A stretch of 64,000 nt of DNA from Comamonadaceae bacterium (lineage in GTDB: Bacteria; Pseudomonadota; Gammaproteobacteria; Burkholderiales; Burkholderiaceae_C), in contig CANFOS010000001.1 in assembly GCA_947448735.1 (NCBI GenBank), positions 186,001 to 250,000 on the forward strand. Direction: 5' to 3'. The translations under genes were made by a program, and so were the position numbers. Each line of letters begins with the position of its first letter. Positions within the stretch are counted from its first letter, which is position 1. This document shows positions 1 through 9,397 of this stretch, in pieces. The notes under the pieces were generated by a model, which had not been told where the DNA came from, searched no databases, and was given only the letters and a program-made list of their open reading frames with translations.

Positions 1-1361
1 GCCATCTGGCCTTGCACGTCATCGTCAGTGAAGGCTTCCGGATCGTCCAGCGCCGCCGTCACTGCGGTGTGGCCCATTTCTTCCACCACAATCATCGCGG
101 TGTCCTGGTCCAGAGGCTGGTTGATGGTGACCATCTGGCCAAGTTTCATGAGGTGCTTGATGACCTCATTGGACTTGACGCTCATCTTGTGGGCGAGTTC
201 GCCCACCGTGATGGTCTCCGGCACATGAACTTCCAGCACCTTGAACTCGGTAGGCGCCACAAAGTTGGACTCAGGACGCGCATCGCGATCATGTCCACGG
301 CGGCTGCCGCCGCGAGCCCCTGGACGAGAGTTGCTGCGTCCGGGTGCAGAAGGCGCGCCACGGGTCGGCAGCGCTTTCTTTTTGGCAACCTCGTCCTTCC
401 AGGTGGACGACAGGTTTTCGGATTTGATTTCTTTCTTGCCAGCAGCGCCGGGCGCTGTGGTGCCCGTTTTGGCGGCAACAGAACCGGCTGCCGGTTTGTG
501 CAGCGTGCCTTTGATGGCGGCTTTCGGGTCCACATGCGGCACCAGAACACGCTTGGGCGCGTTCATCATGGCGCGAATGCTGGCGGCTTCTGCCTCTGCC
601 TTTTTGCGGCGGTCTTGCAGCTCAATCGACTTGGCGGCATCGGCCTGGAACTCAGCGGTTGCTTTGGCCTTGGCGGCAGCAAGCGCAGCCGCAGCCTGGG
701 CCTGGGCAGCAGTTTGTTCTTCAGAGGGCTGGGGCGCAGCAACTTCAGCTACAGGGGCTGCGTCTTTTTCTTTGGCTTTTTTGCTCGATGCGGGCTTGGC
801 TTTTTCGAACACCTGCGCTGCACGGGCTACCGCTTCTGCAATTTTTTCTGCGTCCAGGCGTTCCTGCTCGGCCTGTTTGGCATCCTGCTCTTCGCGCAGG
901 CGACGCTTTTCAAGCAAATCAGCTTCCTGCCTGCGGAGCAGTTCGGCATGGCGGTTGGCTTCTTCTTCGCGACGCGCCAGTTCGGCGTTAACGATCGCAG
1001 AATTCTGCGCCTCGGTGGCGACCGCAGGCGTTTCTTCCGCGGGGGTGTCCACGTCGTCTTCGCGTTTGATAAAGGTGCGTTTCTTGCGGACTTCAACCTG
1101 AATCGTGCGGGCTTTGCCGGTGGCATCGGCCTGCTTGATTTCGCTGGTTGATTTTTTCACCAAGGTGATTTTTTTGCGCTCGGTCGAGGCCGTGCCGTGG
1201 CTGGCCTGCAGGAATCCCAGCAGTTTTTGCTTGTCCGATTCAGACAGCGGATCACTGGCGCTGCTCTTGACCACGCCAGCACTGGCCAGTTGCTCGATCA
1301 GCGTGGCAGTGGATTTGTTGAGTTCAGCGGCGAATTGCGCAACGGTAGTGGTACTTGACAT
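1..1361 (-). CDS. infB: Translation initiation factor IF-2, N-terminal part (cut by window edge)
   Basis: IF-2 is the GTPase that places initiator tRNA on the 30S subunit. Only about 453 N-terminal residues lie in the window; the GTP-binding domain is beyond position 1. The protein starts [13 protein letters not shown], the usual N-terminal IF2_N subdomain, followed by a long Ala/Lys/Glu-rich charged linker and a second IF2_N-like domain near residues 375-430 ([20 protein letters not shown]). The ATG at 1361 follows nusA by 27 bases, so it belongs to the rimP-nusA-infB operon. Long antisense open frames over this region result from its GC bias. Identification is secure from sequence and gene order. 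Confidence 0.95.
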   Translation of the reverse strand, partial: MSSTTTVAQFAAELNKSTATLIEQLASAGVVKSSASDPLSESDKQKLLGFLQASHGTASTERKKITLVKKSTSEIKQADATGKARTIQVEVRKKRTFIKREDDVDTPAEETPAVATEAQNSAIVNAELARREEEANRHAELLRRQEADLLEKRRLREEQDAKQAEQERLDAEKIAEAVARAAQVFEKAKPASSKKAKEKDAAPVAEVAAPQPSEEQTAAQAQAAAALAAAKAKATAEFQADAAKSIELQDRRKKAEAEAASIRAMMNAPKRVLVPHVDPKAAIKGTLHKPAAGSVAAKTGTTAPGAAGKKEIKSENLSSTWKDEVAKKKALPTRGAPSAPGRSNSRPGARGGSRRGHDRDARPESNFVAPTEFKVLEVHVPETITVGELAHKMSVKSNEVIKHLMKLGQMVTINQPLDQDTAMIVVEEMGHTAVTAALDDPEAFTDDDVQGQM

Positions 1362-1388
1362 ATGTGTTTTTCCTTGAGGCCTCCATGA

Positions 1389-2912
1389 TCATTGCTCTTG
1401 CGCGACGGGTGGCTTGTCAGCCTCGGCCACTTCGGCTTCGAGGAACCAGTGCGCACGCGCAGTCATGATCAATGCGGTCGCTTCCTCCGGCGACTGCCCG
1501 GTAATATCGGTCAATTCATCTGTGGCCAGATCGGCCAGGTCATCACGGGTATGAACGCCTGCTGCATTGAGCTTGCCGATCAGCTCAGCTGTGATGCCAT
1601 CAACATCGCGCAGGTTCTGGGACACGCCATCGACGTTTTCTTCCTTGGCAATTTCCATCGTCAGCAAAGCGTCTTTGGCGCGGGTACGCAGTTCATTGAC
1701 GGTGTCTTCGTCGAACGATTCGATCTCCAGCATTTCCTGCAGCGGCACATAGGCCACTTCTTCCAGGCTGGTGAAGCCTTCGGCGATCAGGATGTCGGCA
1801 ATTTCTTCGTCCACGTCCAGCTTGTCCATGAACAGCTTGCGGCTGGTATCGGTCTCGGAGGCTTGTTTGACGGCCGATTCGTCGGCCGTCATGATGTTGA
1901 TTTTCCAGCCGGTGAGTTCAGCCGCCAGACGCACGTTTTGACCACCACGGCCAATCGAAATCGCCAGGTTTTCTTCGTCAACGACCACATCCATGGCGTG
2001 ACGCTCTTCGTCCACCACGATGGACGACACGTTGGCCGGGGCCAGCGCGCCAATGACAAACTGGGCCGGGTCTTCGGACCACAGCACGATGTCAACACGC
2101 TCGCCGGCCAGTTCGTTGGTCACGCCATTGACGCGGGTACCGCGCACCCCCACGCACGTGCCAATCGGGTCCACGCGTTTGTCATGCGACAACACGGCAA
2201 TCTTGGCGCGTGAGCCAGGGTCACGGGCACAAGACTTGATCTCCAGCAGGCCTTGTTCGATTTCAGGCACTTCCGAGCGGAACAGCTCAATCATGTATTC
2301 AGGTGCCGAACGCGACAAAATGATGGGCGCACCACGCAGCGTGTTGTCGACTTCCATGATCATGGCGCGCACGCGGTCGCCGGAGCGCAGGTTTTCTTTT
2401 GGAATCATGTCACTGCGGCGCAGGCGGCCTTCAACACGGCCAGACTCGACAATGACGTCGCCCTTGTCCATGCGCTTGACCGTGCCCACAAAAATCTTCT
2501 CGCCACGGCTCATGAAATCGTTCAGCAGCATTTCACGTTCGGCATCGCGAATTTTTTGCAGGATCACCTGCTTGGCAGCCATGGCGCCGATTCGGCCAAT
2601 CGGCATGCTTTCAATCGGCTTTTCGATGTAGTCGCCCTCTTCGATATCGGCGATTTCATCGCGCGCATCGGTCAACAACTCTTCGGCTTCCGGATTTTGC
2701 AGACCCGCCTCGTCGGGCACCACCAGCCAGCGGCGAAAGCTTTCGTAGTTGCCGCTGTCGCGGTCAACCGCCACGCGAATGTCAACTTCGCCCGGGTAAA
2801 TCTTTTTGGTTGCTTGCGCCAGGGCCAACTCAACAGCACCGAAAACAACGTCGCGCTCGACATTTTTTTCGCGCGAGATGGCATCCACCAACATCAACAT
2901 TTCGCGGTTCAT
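1389..2912 (-). CDS. nusA: Transcription termination/antitermination factor NusA
   Basis: NusA binds RNA polymerase and nascent RNA and modulates pausing, termination and antitermination. The 507 residues fit a proteobacterial NusA: an N-terminal polymerase-binding domain (about 1-125), an S1 domain (about 135-200), two KH domains (about 230-345), then two acidic helix-hairpin repeats (about 365-495) as in E. coli. It begins [21 protein letters not shown]. The start ATG overlaps the rimP stop by four bases (ATGA), which suggests translational coupling. infB follows 27 bases downstream. In E. coli NusA autoregulates this operon; a candidate leader terminator is present here upstream of rimP. 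Confidence 0.97.
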   Translation of the reverse strand: MNREMLMLVDAISREKNVERDVVFGAVELALAQATKKIYPGEVDIRVAVDRDSGNYESFRRWLVVPDEAGLQNPEAEELLTDARDEIADIEEGDYIEKPIESMPIGRIGAMAAKQVILQKIRDAEREMLLNDFMSRGEKIFVGTVKRMDKGDVIVESGRVEGRLRRSDMIPKENLRSGDRVRAMIMEVDNTLRGAPIILSRSAPEYMIELFRSEVPEIEQGLLEIKSCARDPGSRAKIAVLSHDKRVDPIGTCVGVRGTRVNGVTNELAGERVDIVLWSEDPAQFVIGALAPANVSSIVVDEERHAMDVVVDEENLAISIGRGGQNVRLAAELTGWKINIMTADESAVKQASETDTSRKLFMDKLDVDEEIADILIAEGFTSLEEVAYVPLQEMLEIESFDEDTVNELRTRAKDALLTMEIAKEENVDGVSQNLRDVDGITAELIGKLNAAGVHTRDDLADLATDELTDITGQSPEEATALIMTARAHWFLEAEVAEADKPPVAQEQ

Positions 2913-3544
2913 TTCACAGGCCTTTCAATCTCAGGGTTAGACGTCATCATCGGTTTAATCGGCAAGCCCGCTGCAGCTTGCAGCGGCGTTTTGGGTTTAC
3001 GCCCCTTGAAGTCCACCACAGGGGCAAGCCGCGCCGTGGCAATTTCATTGAGTGTGAAACCCAGCGCCTGCAAGGGCGCGGGAATTCTTTTTTTGCTGAC
3101 CTTTTGGCCCGGCTTGACCTCGGGCTCGTCGCTCCAGACGACTTGCCAGCCAGCCTCGGCTTTTTCGAGCGTGCCGCGAAATTTTTTCTGGTTGGCCGAC
3201 ACGCTTGACCCCGCCGCCGCCACACCTACAGGCGCTTTCAGGGTGAGGTCAATCAATTCGCCCACAAAACGCTCGAAATCTTTTTCTGTTTTCAAGGGCC
3301 TGTCAATACCCGGCGAGCTGACCTCAAGCCGGGAATAGGCAGCGCCTTCAACTTCCAGCACGAACACCAGCTGCCGCGTGACTTTTTCGCAATCTTCGGC
3401 GTTGATGAACAGTTCAGTGCCCGCCACATACGGAAAATCAATCGTCACCCGCAGCAGGCCACCTTTGGTGCGCTCCACATCCACCAGGTCGTAGCCGAGC
3501 CCGGTGACGGTCTGCGCGATGGTGTCGGTGGTGCTGGCTGCCAT
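2909..3544 (-). CDS. rimP: Ribosome maturation factor RimP
   Basis: RimP acts in maturation of the 30S ribosomal subunit. The 211-residue protein begins [33 protein letters not shown], and residues about 75-110 carry the family motif [20 protein letters not shown]. The usual family length is about 150-160. The extra length comes from an insert around residues 125-145 and a C-terminal tail rich in Lys and Pro; I believe such extensions are common in Burkholderiales RimP. It is the first gene of the rimP-nusA-infB operon, with a -10/-35 pair about 100-130 bases upstream and a hairpin between promoter and start. Confidence 0.93.
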   Translation of the reverse strand: MAASTTDTIAQTVTGLGYDLVDVERTKGGLLRVTIDFPYVAGTELFINAEDCEKVTRQLVFVLEVEGAAYSRLEVSSPGIDRPLKTEKDFERFVGELIDLTLKAPVGVAAAGSSVSANQKKFRGTLEKAEAGWQVVWSDEPEVKPGQKVSKKRIPAPLQALGFTLNEIATARLAPVVDFKGRKPKTPLQAAAGLPIKPMMTSNPEIERPVK

Positions 3545-3596
3545 TGAATTGCTAAAAACTTGTCCAAATCATCTTGCGATGCAAAAACAAACGCCC

Positions 3597-3630
3597 AAAA
3601 AAAATGGGCGGTGTGAACCCGCCCATTTGG
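3597..3630 (-). terminator. Intrinsic terminator-like hairpin in the rimP leader (possible attenuator)
   Basis: On the minus strand AAATGGGCGG pairs with CCGCCCATTT across a short loop and is followed by a run of eight T. It lies 58 bases after the stop of the molybdenum hydroxylase gene, but also just downstream of the predicted start point of the rimP promoter. It may therefore end the upstream operon, attenuate the rimP operon, or both. Confidence 0.75.
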
Positions 3631-3643
3631 TCGTGAATGTCGG

Positions 3644-3673
3644 ATTATAGCGTGTAAACCCTCATCTGAACAA
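3644..3673 (-). promoter_or_regulatory. Predicted sigma-70 promoter of rimP-nusA-infB
   Basis: Minus strand: a consensus -10 TATAAT at 3649-3644 and a -35-like TTGTTC at 3673-3668, spacing 18. The expected start point is near 3637, so transcription would run directly into the hairpin at 3630-3597. The -10 is perfect and the -35 is moderate. Confidence 0.6.
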
Positions 3674-3687
3674 GTCCTGCAACCCGG

Positions 3688-5907
3688 TTAAGCAACAGTT
3701 TCCGGGAACGGCAAGCTGCGCAACCGTTTGCCGGTCAGCTTGGCGATGGCATTGGCCACCGCAGGTGCCACCGGCGGCAGGCCGACTTCACCCATACCGC
3801 CCGGGTCGTTGTCGGTTGGCATGACTTTGACGGTCACCACCGGCGTCTGGGCGGCGCGCAGCAAGGTGTAGGCGCCCAGGTTTTTCTGCTGGGGCTCGCC
3901 GCCCTTGTAGGTGAGTTTTTCACCCAACGCGGCCGACAAGCCAAAGATGGCGCTGCCTTCAACTTGCGTTTGAATGATGCGCGGCGTGAGCGGATGTCCG
4001 CAATCGACCGCAGCCCAAATGTTGTGCACCACCGGCTTGCCCTGGCTCATCGATACCTCGACGATCATGGCGATAAAAGTGTTCCAGGTGTCAGAAAAAG
4101 CCAGACCCAATGCCCGTCCGCCTGTGCGTGCACGGGTCCAGTCGGCCATTTTTGCGGCTTCTCGCAAAACCGCCTGCGCGCGCGGCGATTTTTGCGTCAA
4201 GTCCATGCGCATTTTGAGCGGGTCTTGCTGGGTTGCCACAGCAATTTCGTCGATCATGGTTTCTATCGAAAACTTGAGGTAGCCGGGGCCGACGCCGCGC
4301 CAGAAACTGCAGGCCACACCGCGCTCTTCCAGGCACTGCTGCACCAAGTGGCCAGGAATGTCGTACACCCCTTCCGAGCCTTCCATCACAGGCGAGTCCT
4401 TGTTGCCGCCGGCCTTGAAAGGTCCAGGCAACACCCGCGCGTAAATGCCTTCAGAGATGACTCGGTGCTGCATGCCCACCAGTTTGCCGTTGGCATCCAC
4501 CGCCGCAATCAGGTGCTGTGCTGTCAGCGGGCGCGGTTTGGCGCGCAGCATGTCGTCTTCGCGGGTCCAGATCAATTGCACGGGTACACCCGGTACCGCC
4601 TTGGCGATCAGGGCCGCCTCGACCGCATATTCCGCCTCTACCCGTCGGCCATAGCCACCGCCCAGCAAGGTGATGTTGACCTTGATGTTTTCGGGCTTGA
4701 AGCCTCCCGCAGCGGCAACGCCACCCACCACAAAGCCCACGGTTTGCGACGGCACCCACAGCTCGATCTTGTCACCATCGACCTTGGCGGTGCAGTTCAT
4801 CGGCTCCATGGTGAAGTGATAAGCGTGCTCGCTGGTGTAGGACGCCTTGAAGGTCCGCGCGCCAGCGGCCAGCTCTTTGGCGGCATCGCCGTGGCTGTGA
4901 AAAGTCACCCCCGCGTCGGCCAGGTTTTCAGCGCGTGTGATGAATTCCTTGATCGCGACGTCCGAGTCGTAAGAACGCGCTTTGGACGTTTTGGACCATT
5001 CGACGTTGAGCAGGTCACGCGCTTTTTTGGCAGTAAAAAACGAGTCGGCAACCACCGCTACGCCGCCCGCCAAAGGCACGATGGCCTTGACGCCTGGCAA
5101 GGCTTTGGCTGCAGCATCGTCGATTTTTTCGGGCTTTTCGCCCTGTACCGGCGGGGCCAGCACGGCGGCATAGTGCAGGCCGGGCAGACGCGTGTCGATG
5201 CCGTATTTGGCCATGCCGTTGGTTTTGCTGGCCGCGTCAACGCGCGGAACATCGTGGGCCACCAGCTTGAAGGCCGACAAGGGCTTGAGCATGGACTTGT
5301 CCACCTTGGGCAGCTCCGTCGGCGCTTGGGCCACTTTGGCGACATCGCCGTAGCTCATGCGGCGCTTGCTGGCGCGATGGATCAACATGCTTTTTTCAGC
5401 CGTGATCTGGTCGGCCGGCACGCCCCAGATTTTCGCAGCGCCGTCAATCATCACCAGCTTGGCCTGCAGGCCCGCCAGCCGCAGGGGCTGGTAGTAGCCC
5501 TGCACGGTTCGGGATGCGCCGGTCAGCATGCCGCCGCCAAATTTGGGGTTACCAAAACGTTTGGCGTCCGCCGGTGCCTGTACAACTTTGACCTTGGCCC
5601 AGTCAAGCTCCATGTTTTCGGCAATCACCACCGGCAGCGCCGTCATGGTGCCCTGCCCCATTTCCGCACCTGCCGAGTAGATGGTGGCCGTGTTGTCAGG
5701 GGCAATGCTGACCCACACCACGGGAGAAAAAGACGTGTTTTGCGCGTGGGCCGTGTGCGGCGCCAGCGATGACACCGCACCAAAGCTGATGCCCAGAGCG
5801 CCGGCACCGGAGCCGACAACGAAGCTGCGGCGGGAGATAGGAAGCGAAGTAGGAAGGGAAGCAGAAAGAGAAGTGTTGTTGGTCGTCATGATGTGTATGC
5901 CTTTCAT
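3688..5907 (-). CDS. Xanthine dehydrogenase-family molybdopterin-binding subunit (IorB-like), Tat-exported
   Basis: This is the large molybdopterin-cytosine-dinucleotide subunit of a periplasmic aldehyde- or N-heterocycle-oxidising hydroxylase, of the isoquinoline 1-oxidoreductase beta type. The protein has 739 residues. Near residue 25 there is a twin-arginine signal (ISRRSFVVG, then a hydrophobic stretch). Cofactor-binding segments such as GGGYGRR and SFWRGVGPG are visible, as is a C-terminal GGMGEVGLPP motif that carries the expected catalytic Glu. The start overlaps the stop of the iron-sulfur subunit by four bases; an alternative ATG at 5889 (MTTNNTS) would give a shorter signal region. 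The substrate cannot be read from sequence, and no cytochrome c partner or XdhC chaperone lies next to it. Confidence 0.9.
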   Translation of the reverse strand: MKGIHIMTTNNTSLSASLPTSLPISRRSFVVGSGAGALGISFGAVSSLAPHTAHAQNTSFSPVVWVSIAPDNTATIYSAGAEMGQGTMTALPVVIAENMELDWAKVKVVQAPADAKRFGNPKFGGGMLTGASRTVQGYYQPLRLAGLQAKLVMIDGAAKIWGVPADQITAEKSMLIHRASKRRMSYGDVAKVAQAPTELPKVDKSMLKPLSAFKLVAHDVPRVDAASKTNGMAKYGIDTRLPGLHYAAVLAPPVQGEKPEKIDDAAAKALPGVKAIVPLAGGVAVVADSFFTAKKARDLLNVEWSKTSKARSYDSDVAIKEFITRAENLADAGVTFHSHGDAAKELAAGARTFKASYTSEHAYHFTMEPMNCTAKVDGDKIELWVPSQTVGFVVGGVAAAGGFKPENIKVNITLLGGGYGRRVEAEYAVEAALIAKAVPGVPVQLIWTREDDMLRAKPRPLTAQHLIAAVDANGKLVGMQHRVISEGIYARVLPGPFKAGGNKDSPVMEGSEGVYDIPGHLVQQCLEERGVACSFWRGVGPGYLKFSIETMIDEIAVATQQDPLKMRMDLTQKSPRAQAVLREAAKMADWTRARTGGRALGLAFSDTWNTFIAMIVEVSMSQGKPVVHNIWAAVDCGHPLTPRIIQTQVEGSAIFGLSAALGEKLTYKGGEPQQKNLGAYTLLRAAQTPVVTVKVMPTDNDPGGMGEVGLPPVAPAVANAIAKLTGKRLRSLPFPETVA

Positions 5908-6365
5908 GCCAGGGTTTTTTGGGCGCGCACCACAGCGGCGGCAATCTGGTTGTAGGTGCCGCAGCGGCAGACGTTACCGCTCATGCGCTCGAGCGCCTGC
6001 TCGCGGCTCAGGGGGGCTTTGGCCTGCTTCAAGACACCGGCAGCGGCCATGATCTGGCCTGACTGGCAGTAACCGCATTGCGGCGCTTGCTCAACCACCC
6101 AGGCAGCTTGCAGCGCCTTGCCTTCCTTGGTGGCGTTGATCGCTTCAATGGTGGTGACTTTCGCTCCGGCAGCAGCCGATACGGCCAGCACGCAAGAGCG
6201 TGTCGGCGCGCCGTTCAGGTGGACGGTGCAGGCACCGCACTGGGCAATGCCGCAACCAAATTTGGTACCGGTCAGGTTGAAGTCCTCACGCAACACCCAG
6301 AGCAGGGGTTTGTCGGCGGGCGCGTTGGTGGTCACGGCCTTGCCGTTGAGTGTGAAAGAAATCAT
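5904..6365 (-). CDS. (2Fe-2S)-binding subunit of the molybdenum hydroxylase (IorA-like)
   Basis: Small electron-transfer subunit paired with the downstream molybdopterin subunit. With the ATG at 6365 it has 153 residues, the usual size. That start follows a good ribosome site (CAGGAG, 7 bases away); a longer frame beginning at 6410 is possible but has no such site. An N-terminal plant-ferredoxin-type cluster motif (FGCGIAQCGACTVHLNG) is followed by a second helical cluster domain (CGYCQSGQ and NVCRCGTY). It has no signal peptide of its own, so it presumably leaves the cell bound to its Tat-exported partner, as is known for this family. Confidence 0.92.
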   Translation of the reverse strand: MISFTLNGKAVTTNAPADKPLLWVLREDFNLTGTKFGCGIAQCGACTVHLNGAPTRSCVLAVSAAAGAKVTTIEAINATKEGKALQAAWVVEQAPQCGYCQSGQIMAAAGVLKQAKAPLSREQALERMSGNVCRCGTYNQIAAAVVRAQKTLA

Positions 6366-6575
6366 GGTGGTCTCCTGAAAATTGACGAATGTCGATGTTG
6401 CCGGGCGCATGCTACGTGAAACTCGGCACCCGGAAAAGGTGACTTACCCATACACGACTGAAATACAGGGGGGTTATAACGACTAACTGATATGACAGTT
6501 TTGGCATAACACAGGGCAAGGCTGTGACAGCTGATGGTCAGGCTGACCGGCCGCAGATTCAGCCTTCCGGCATCG

Positions 6576-6640
6576 AAAAAATAGCAAAATAAGCCTGCAG
6601 GCCAATATTTTCATTGGCTAGATGCTCCTGCTTTTATAGC
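6576..6640 (-). repeat. AT-type dispersed short repeat, copy 1
   Basis: Minus-strand text contains GGAGCATCTAGCCAAT and GGCCTGCAGGC, matching other copies in this window (for example 21367-21425 and 59163-59254). The core is of the form TAGCTGCTAGCCC...ATTGGGCTA...GGCC. It sits between the yejF end and the hydroxylase promoter region and can form hairpins such as GCCAAT/ATTGGC, so it may end yejF transcripts. Confidence 0.6.
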
Positions 6641-6644
6641 GCCT

Positions 6645-8261
6645 TCAAAACTGGGCGGCGACCAGCTTGCGCGTATACGGGTGCTCGGGTGAATCGAGGA
6701 TCTGCGCCAGTGGCCCGGCTTCAAGCACGACCCCGTCTTTGAGCACCATCACCTGATGGGCCATGGCGCGAATCACATCCACATCGTGGGTGATCAGCAA
6801 ATAACTCAAACCGCGTTCCCGTTGCAGGCGCTGCAGCAGCTGCAAAATCTGCTTTTGAATCGTCACGTCAAGCGCGCTGGTCGGCTCGTCAAGGACCAGC
6901 AACTTCGGCTCGACCATCAGCGCCCGGGCAATCGCAATCCGCTGGCGCTGACCGCCTGAAAACTCATGCGGGTAGCGCTGCAGCAGGCCGGGAAACTGCG
7001 CCTCGGCCATGCCGACCTCCAGCAGCGCCTGCAACACGCGCTGCTGCATTTCTGGGGCTTTGACGTCGGGCCGGTGCACGGCCAGGCCCTCACCGACAAT
7101 GCTTTCAATCGTCATGCGCGGTGACAGCGACGAAAAAGGGTCCTGAAACACGACCTGCACCGCTTTGCGAATTGCTTTGTTGTTGGCCGCATGGCGGCTC
7201 CAGGCCATGCCCGCCATGCTCAGATCACCCTGGGACGGGTGCAGGCCCAGCGCGGCAAGGGCCAGGCTGGACTTGCCAGAGCCCGACTCTCCAATCACCC
7301 CCAGCGTTTGCCCCGCCGGAATGTCAAAACTTGCGCCCTGCACCGCTACAAATTCACCGGTTTTAAACCAGCCTTTGAAGCCCGGCACGCTGACCGGATA
7401 GCTGACGCGCAGGTTTTTAGCGTGCATCACAGCTTGCGGGGCAGCATCAAGACTGCCTTCCTGCAGCTTTTCCTGCACATCGCGGGTTGGCTTGCTGTCC
7501 AGCAGTTTGCGGGTGTAGGCGTGCTGCGGGTTGGCAAACACCGCACTGACCGCGCCCAGCTCGACCACGACACCGTTTTCCATCACGGCAATGCGGTCTG
7601 CAAAGCGGCGCACCAGGTTCAGATCGTGCGTGATCATCAGCACCGCCATGCCGTTCTTGCGTTGCAACTCGCCCAGCAAATCCAGAATTTGGGTTCGCAC
7701 CGTCACATCCAGTGCGGTGGTTGGCTCGTCAGCCAGCAGCAACTTGGGGTGGCATGCCAGCGCCATCGCAATCATGGCGCGCTGGCGCTGCCCGCCTGAG
7801 AGCTGGTGCGGAAAGCATTGGGCCCGCCGCTGTGGCTCGGTGATGCCGGTATCTGCTAACAATTTGATAGCAGCCAGCCCACGTTCTGAAGCGGCTAAAC
7901 CCTGTTTTAACGCCAAAATCTCTTCAATCTGGTTGCCAATCGTGAACAGCGGGTTCAACGCCGTCATCGGCTCCTGAAAAATCATGGCAATGTCTTGGCC
8001 GCGTATGCCGCGCAGCAGCCGCTCGGGCATGCCCAGAAGCTCAACCTCGCCTTTGGGGGACTGAAACACCGCGCTGCCACTGACTTGGGCGTTTTGCACC
8101 AGGCGCAGCAGGCTGAGCGCGGTGATGGTTTTGCCCGAGCCTGACTCGCCGACCAGTGCCAGCTTTTCGCCTGGCGCCATCGTCAAGTCGATGCCGTGGA
8201 CGACCTCTTTGCCGGCGAAGGAAATGCGCAGGTCTTTGACCTGCAGGAGCGGCTTCGTCAC
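6645..8261 (-). CDS. yejF: Duplicated ABC ATPase of a peptide importer (YejF-like)
   Basis: This ATPase drives the Yej-type oligopeptide importer (microcin C uptake system in E. coli). The 538 residues hold two complete ABC domains. Domain 1 (about 1-250) has Walker A GESGSGKT, signature LSGGQRQRAMIAMAL and a Walker B segment LLLADEPTTALD. Domain 2 (about 275-535) has GESGSGKS, FSGGQRQRIAIARAL and LLVLDEPTSALD. It overlaps the permease gene upstream by four bases and is last in a four-gene minus-strand operon. Residues around 125-140 are encoded by sequence that resembles the AT-type repeat (IKLLADTG), a possible in-frame insertion. Confidence 0.93.
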   Translation of the reverse strand: MTKPLLQVKDLRISFAGKEVVHGIDLTMAPGEKLALVGESGSGKTITALSLLRLVQNAQVSGSAVFQSPKGEVELLGMPERLLRGIRGQDIAMIFQEPMTALNPLFTIGNQIEEILALKQGLAASERGLAAIKLLADTGITEPQRRAQCFPHQLSGGQRQRAMIAMALACHPKLLLADEPTTALDVTVRTQILDLLGELQRKNGMAVLMITHDLNLVRRFADRIAVMENGVVVELGAVSAVFANPQHAYTRKLLDSKPTRDVQEKLQEGSLDAAPQAVMHAKNLRVSYPVSVPGFKGWFKTGEFVAVQGASFDIPAGQTLGVIGESGSGKSSLALAALGLHPSQGDLSMAGMAWSRHAANNKAIRKAVQVVFQDPFSSLSPRMTIESIVGEGLAVHRPDVKAPEMQQRVLQALLEVGMAEAQFPGLLQRYPHEFSGGQRQRIAIARALMVEPKLLVLDEPTSALDVTIQKQILQLLQRLQRERGLSYLLITHDVDVIRAMAHQVMVLKDGVVLEAGPLAQILDSPEHPYTRKLVAAQF

Positions 8262-9397
8262 AGGTCTGCTTTCCTGGGGTCCAGCGCATCGCGCAGCGCG
8301 TCACCCATAAACGTCAGCAACAGCAGTGTGATGACCAGCACGGCAAAAGTAGACATCGAAATCCACCACGCATCAATGTTCGCCTTGCCCTGGCTGAGCA
8401 ATTCGCCCAGCGAGGGCGTTCCCGGCGGCACACCCAAACCCAGAAAGTCGAGCGACGTTAACGCCAAAATCGCCGCGCTCATGCGAAACGGCAAAAACGT
8501 GACCACCGGCGTCATGCTGTTGGGCAGAATGTGCCGCCACATGATTTGCAAGTTGCTCACGCCCAGTGCCCGCGCGGCTCGAACATAGTCGAGCTGGCGG
8601 TTGCGTAAAAACTCGGCACGCACATAGTCAGACAAACCCATCCAGCCAAACAAGCTGAGCAAAAACAGCAGCAAGGCGACGCTGGGCGCAAACACGGCGC
8701 TGAAGATGATCAAGAGATACAGCTCGGGCATGGAGCCCCAAATCTCAATAAACCGCTGCGCGACCAAGTCGGTCTTGCCGCCCGCGTAGCCCTGAATCGC
8801 CCCGGTGACCACCCCCAGCACCACGCCAATGAAGGTGAGCGCCAGGCCAAACAGCACACTGAGCCTGAAGCCATAAATCAGCTGCGCCAGCAGGTCGCGC
8901 CCCCGGTCATCGGTGCCCAGCAGGTTGTCGCGTGAGGGAGCCGACGGATTGGGCGACTTGGCAAAGTAATTGATGGTTTTGGGGCCGTAAGGATTGGGCG
9001 GGTACAACGCCCAGTTGGGCGCAGTCGTCAGCTTGTCCTTGATGAAGGGGTCCAGATAATCGGCAGGCGTGGCAAAGTCACCATCAAAGGTTTTTTCTGA
9101 ATAGTCTTTGGCGATCGGAAAGTACAACTTGCCTTTGTAGCTCACCACCAGCGGCTTGTCGTTGGACAGCACATCGGCCAACAGGCTGAGCACCACCAGC
9201 GTTGAAAAAACAATCAGGCTCCAAAAGCCGAGCTTGTTCTTTTTAAAGCGCAGCCACGCCCGACGCGAGGGAGATGGCGAGCCTTTCTGTGCTTTACCAA
9301 GGTCGCCGTGGAACCGGCTTTGCCGGGCCACCAGCGGCGCCCCCTCGGGGGGGAGGCGGCCAGAGGCCGCTTCGGGGGGGGTAGTCAAATCCTTCAT
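8258..9397 (-). CDS. yejE: Peptide ABC transporter permease (YejE-like)
   Basis: Inner-membrane permease of the Yej importer. The ATG at 9397 overlaps the yejB stop (TGATG), giving 379 residues. One membrane segment lies near residues 60-80. It is followed by a periplasmic loop with the DNLLGTDDRGRDLL motif typical of C-type oligopeptide permeases, then five membrane segments in the permease domain, with the cytoplasmic EAA-like stretch around YVRAARALGVSNLQIMWRHILP. Residues about 5-40 (rich in Pro, Glu, Gly) are encoded by a GC-rich palindromic repeat and have no obvious role. Gene order yejA-yejB-yejE-yejF supports the assignment. Confidence 0.92.
   Translation of the reverse strand: MKDLTTPPEAASGRLPPEGAPLVARQSRFHGDLGKAQKGSPSPSRRAWLRFKKNKLGFWSLIVFSTLVVLSLLADVLSNDKPLVVSYKGKLYFPIAKDYSEKTFDGDFATPADYLDPFIKDKLTTAPNWALYPPNPYGPKTINYFAKSPNPSAPSRDNLLGTDDRGRDLLAQLIYGFRLSVLFGLALTFIGVVLGVVTGAIQGYAGGKTDLVAQRFIEIWGSMPELYLLIIFSAVFAPSVALLLFLLSLFGWMGLSDYVRAEFLRNRQLDYVRAARALGVSNLQIMWRHILPNSMTPVVTFLPFRMSAAILALTSLDFLGLGVPPGTPSLGELLSQGKANIDAWWISMSTFAVLVITLLLLTFMGDALRDALDPRKADL
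9290..9385. repeat. GC-rich palindromic repeat inside the 5' end of yejE
   Basis: The stretch carries two G/C runs as opposed arms (CCCCCTCGGGGGGGAGG, then CCGCTTCGGGGGGGG) plus GGCGGCCAGAGGCCGC. It has the style of repeats within cysD and cysN in this same window. It is translated in frame as an N-terminal tail of YejE. Confidence 0.6.

Noticed and set aside
12..1151. Long plus-strand open frame opposite infB
   Set aside because: It is an antisense shadow caused by GC bias. The minus strand encodes a clear IF-2 N-terminus, and the plus-strand product is low-complexity with no known motif.
3964..5772. 602-codon plus-strand open frame opposite the molybdopterin subunit
   Set aside because: The minus-strand gene has all family motifs; the plus frame is His/Arg-rich shadow sequence.
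7846..7912. AT-type repeat within yejF
   Set aside because: TGCTAACAATTTGATAGCAG resembles the repeat core, but the match is short and the encoded residues fit the family loosely, so it is mentioned only as a possibility under yejF.
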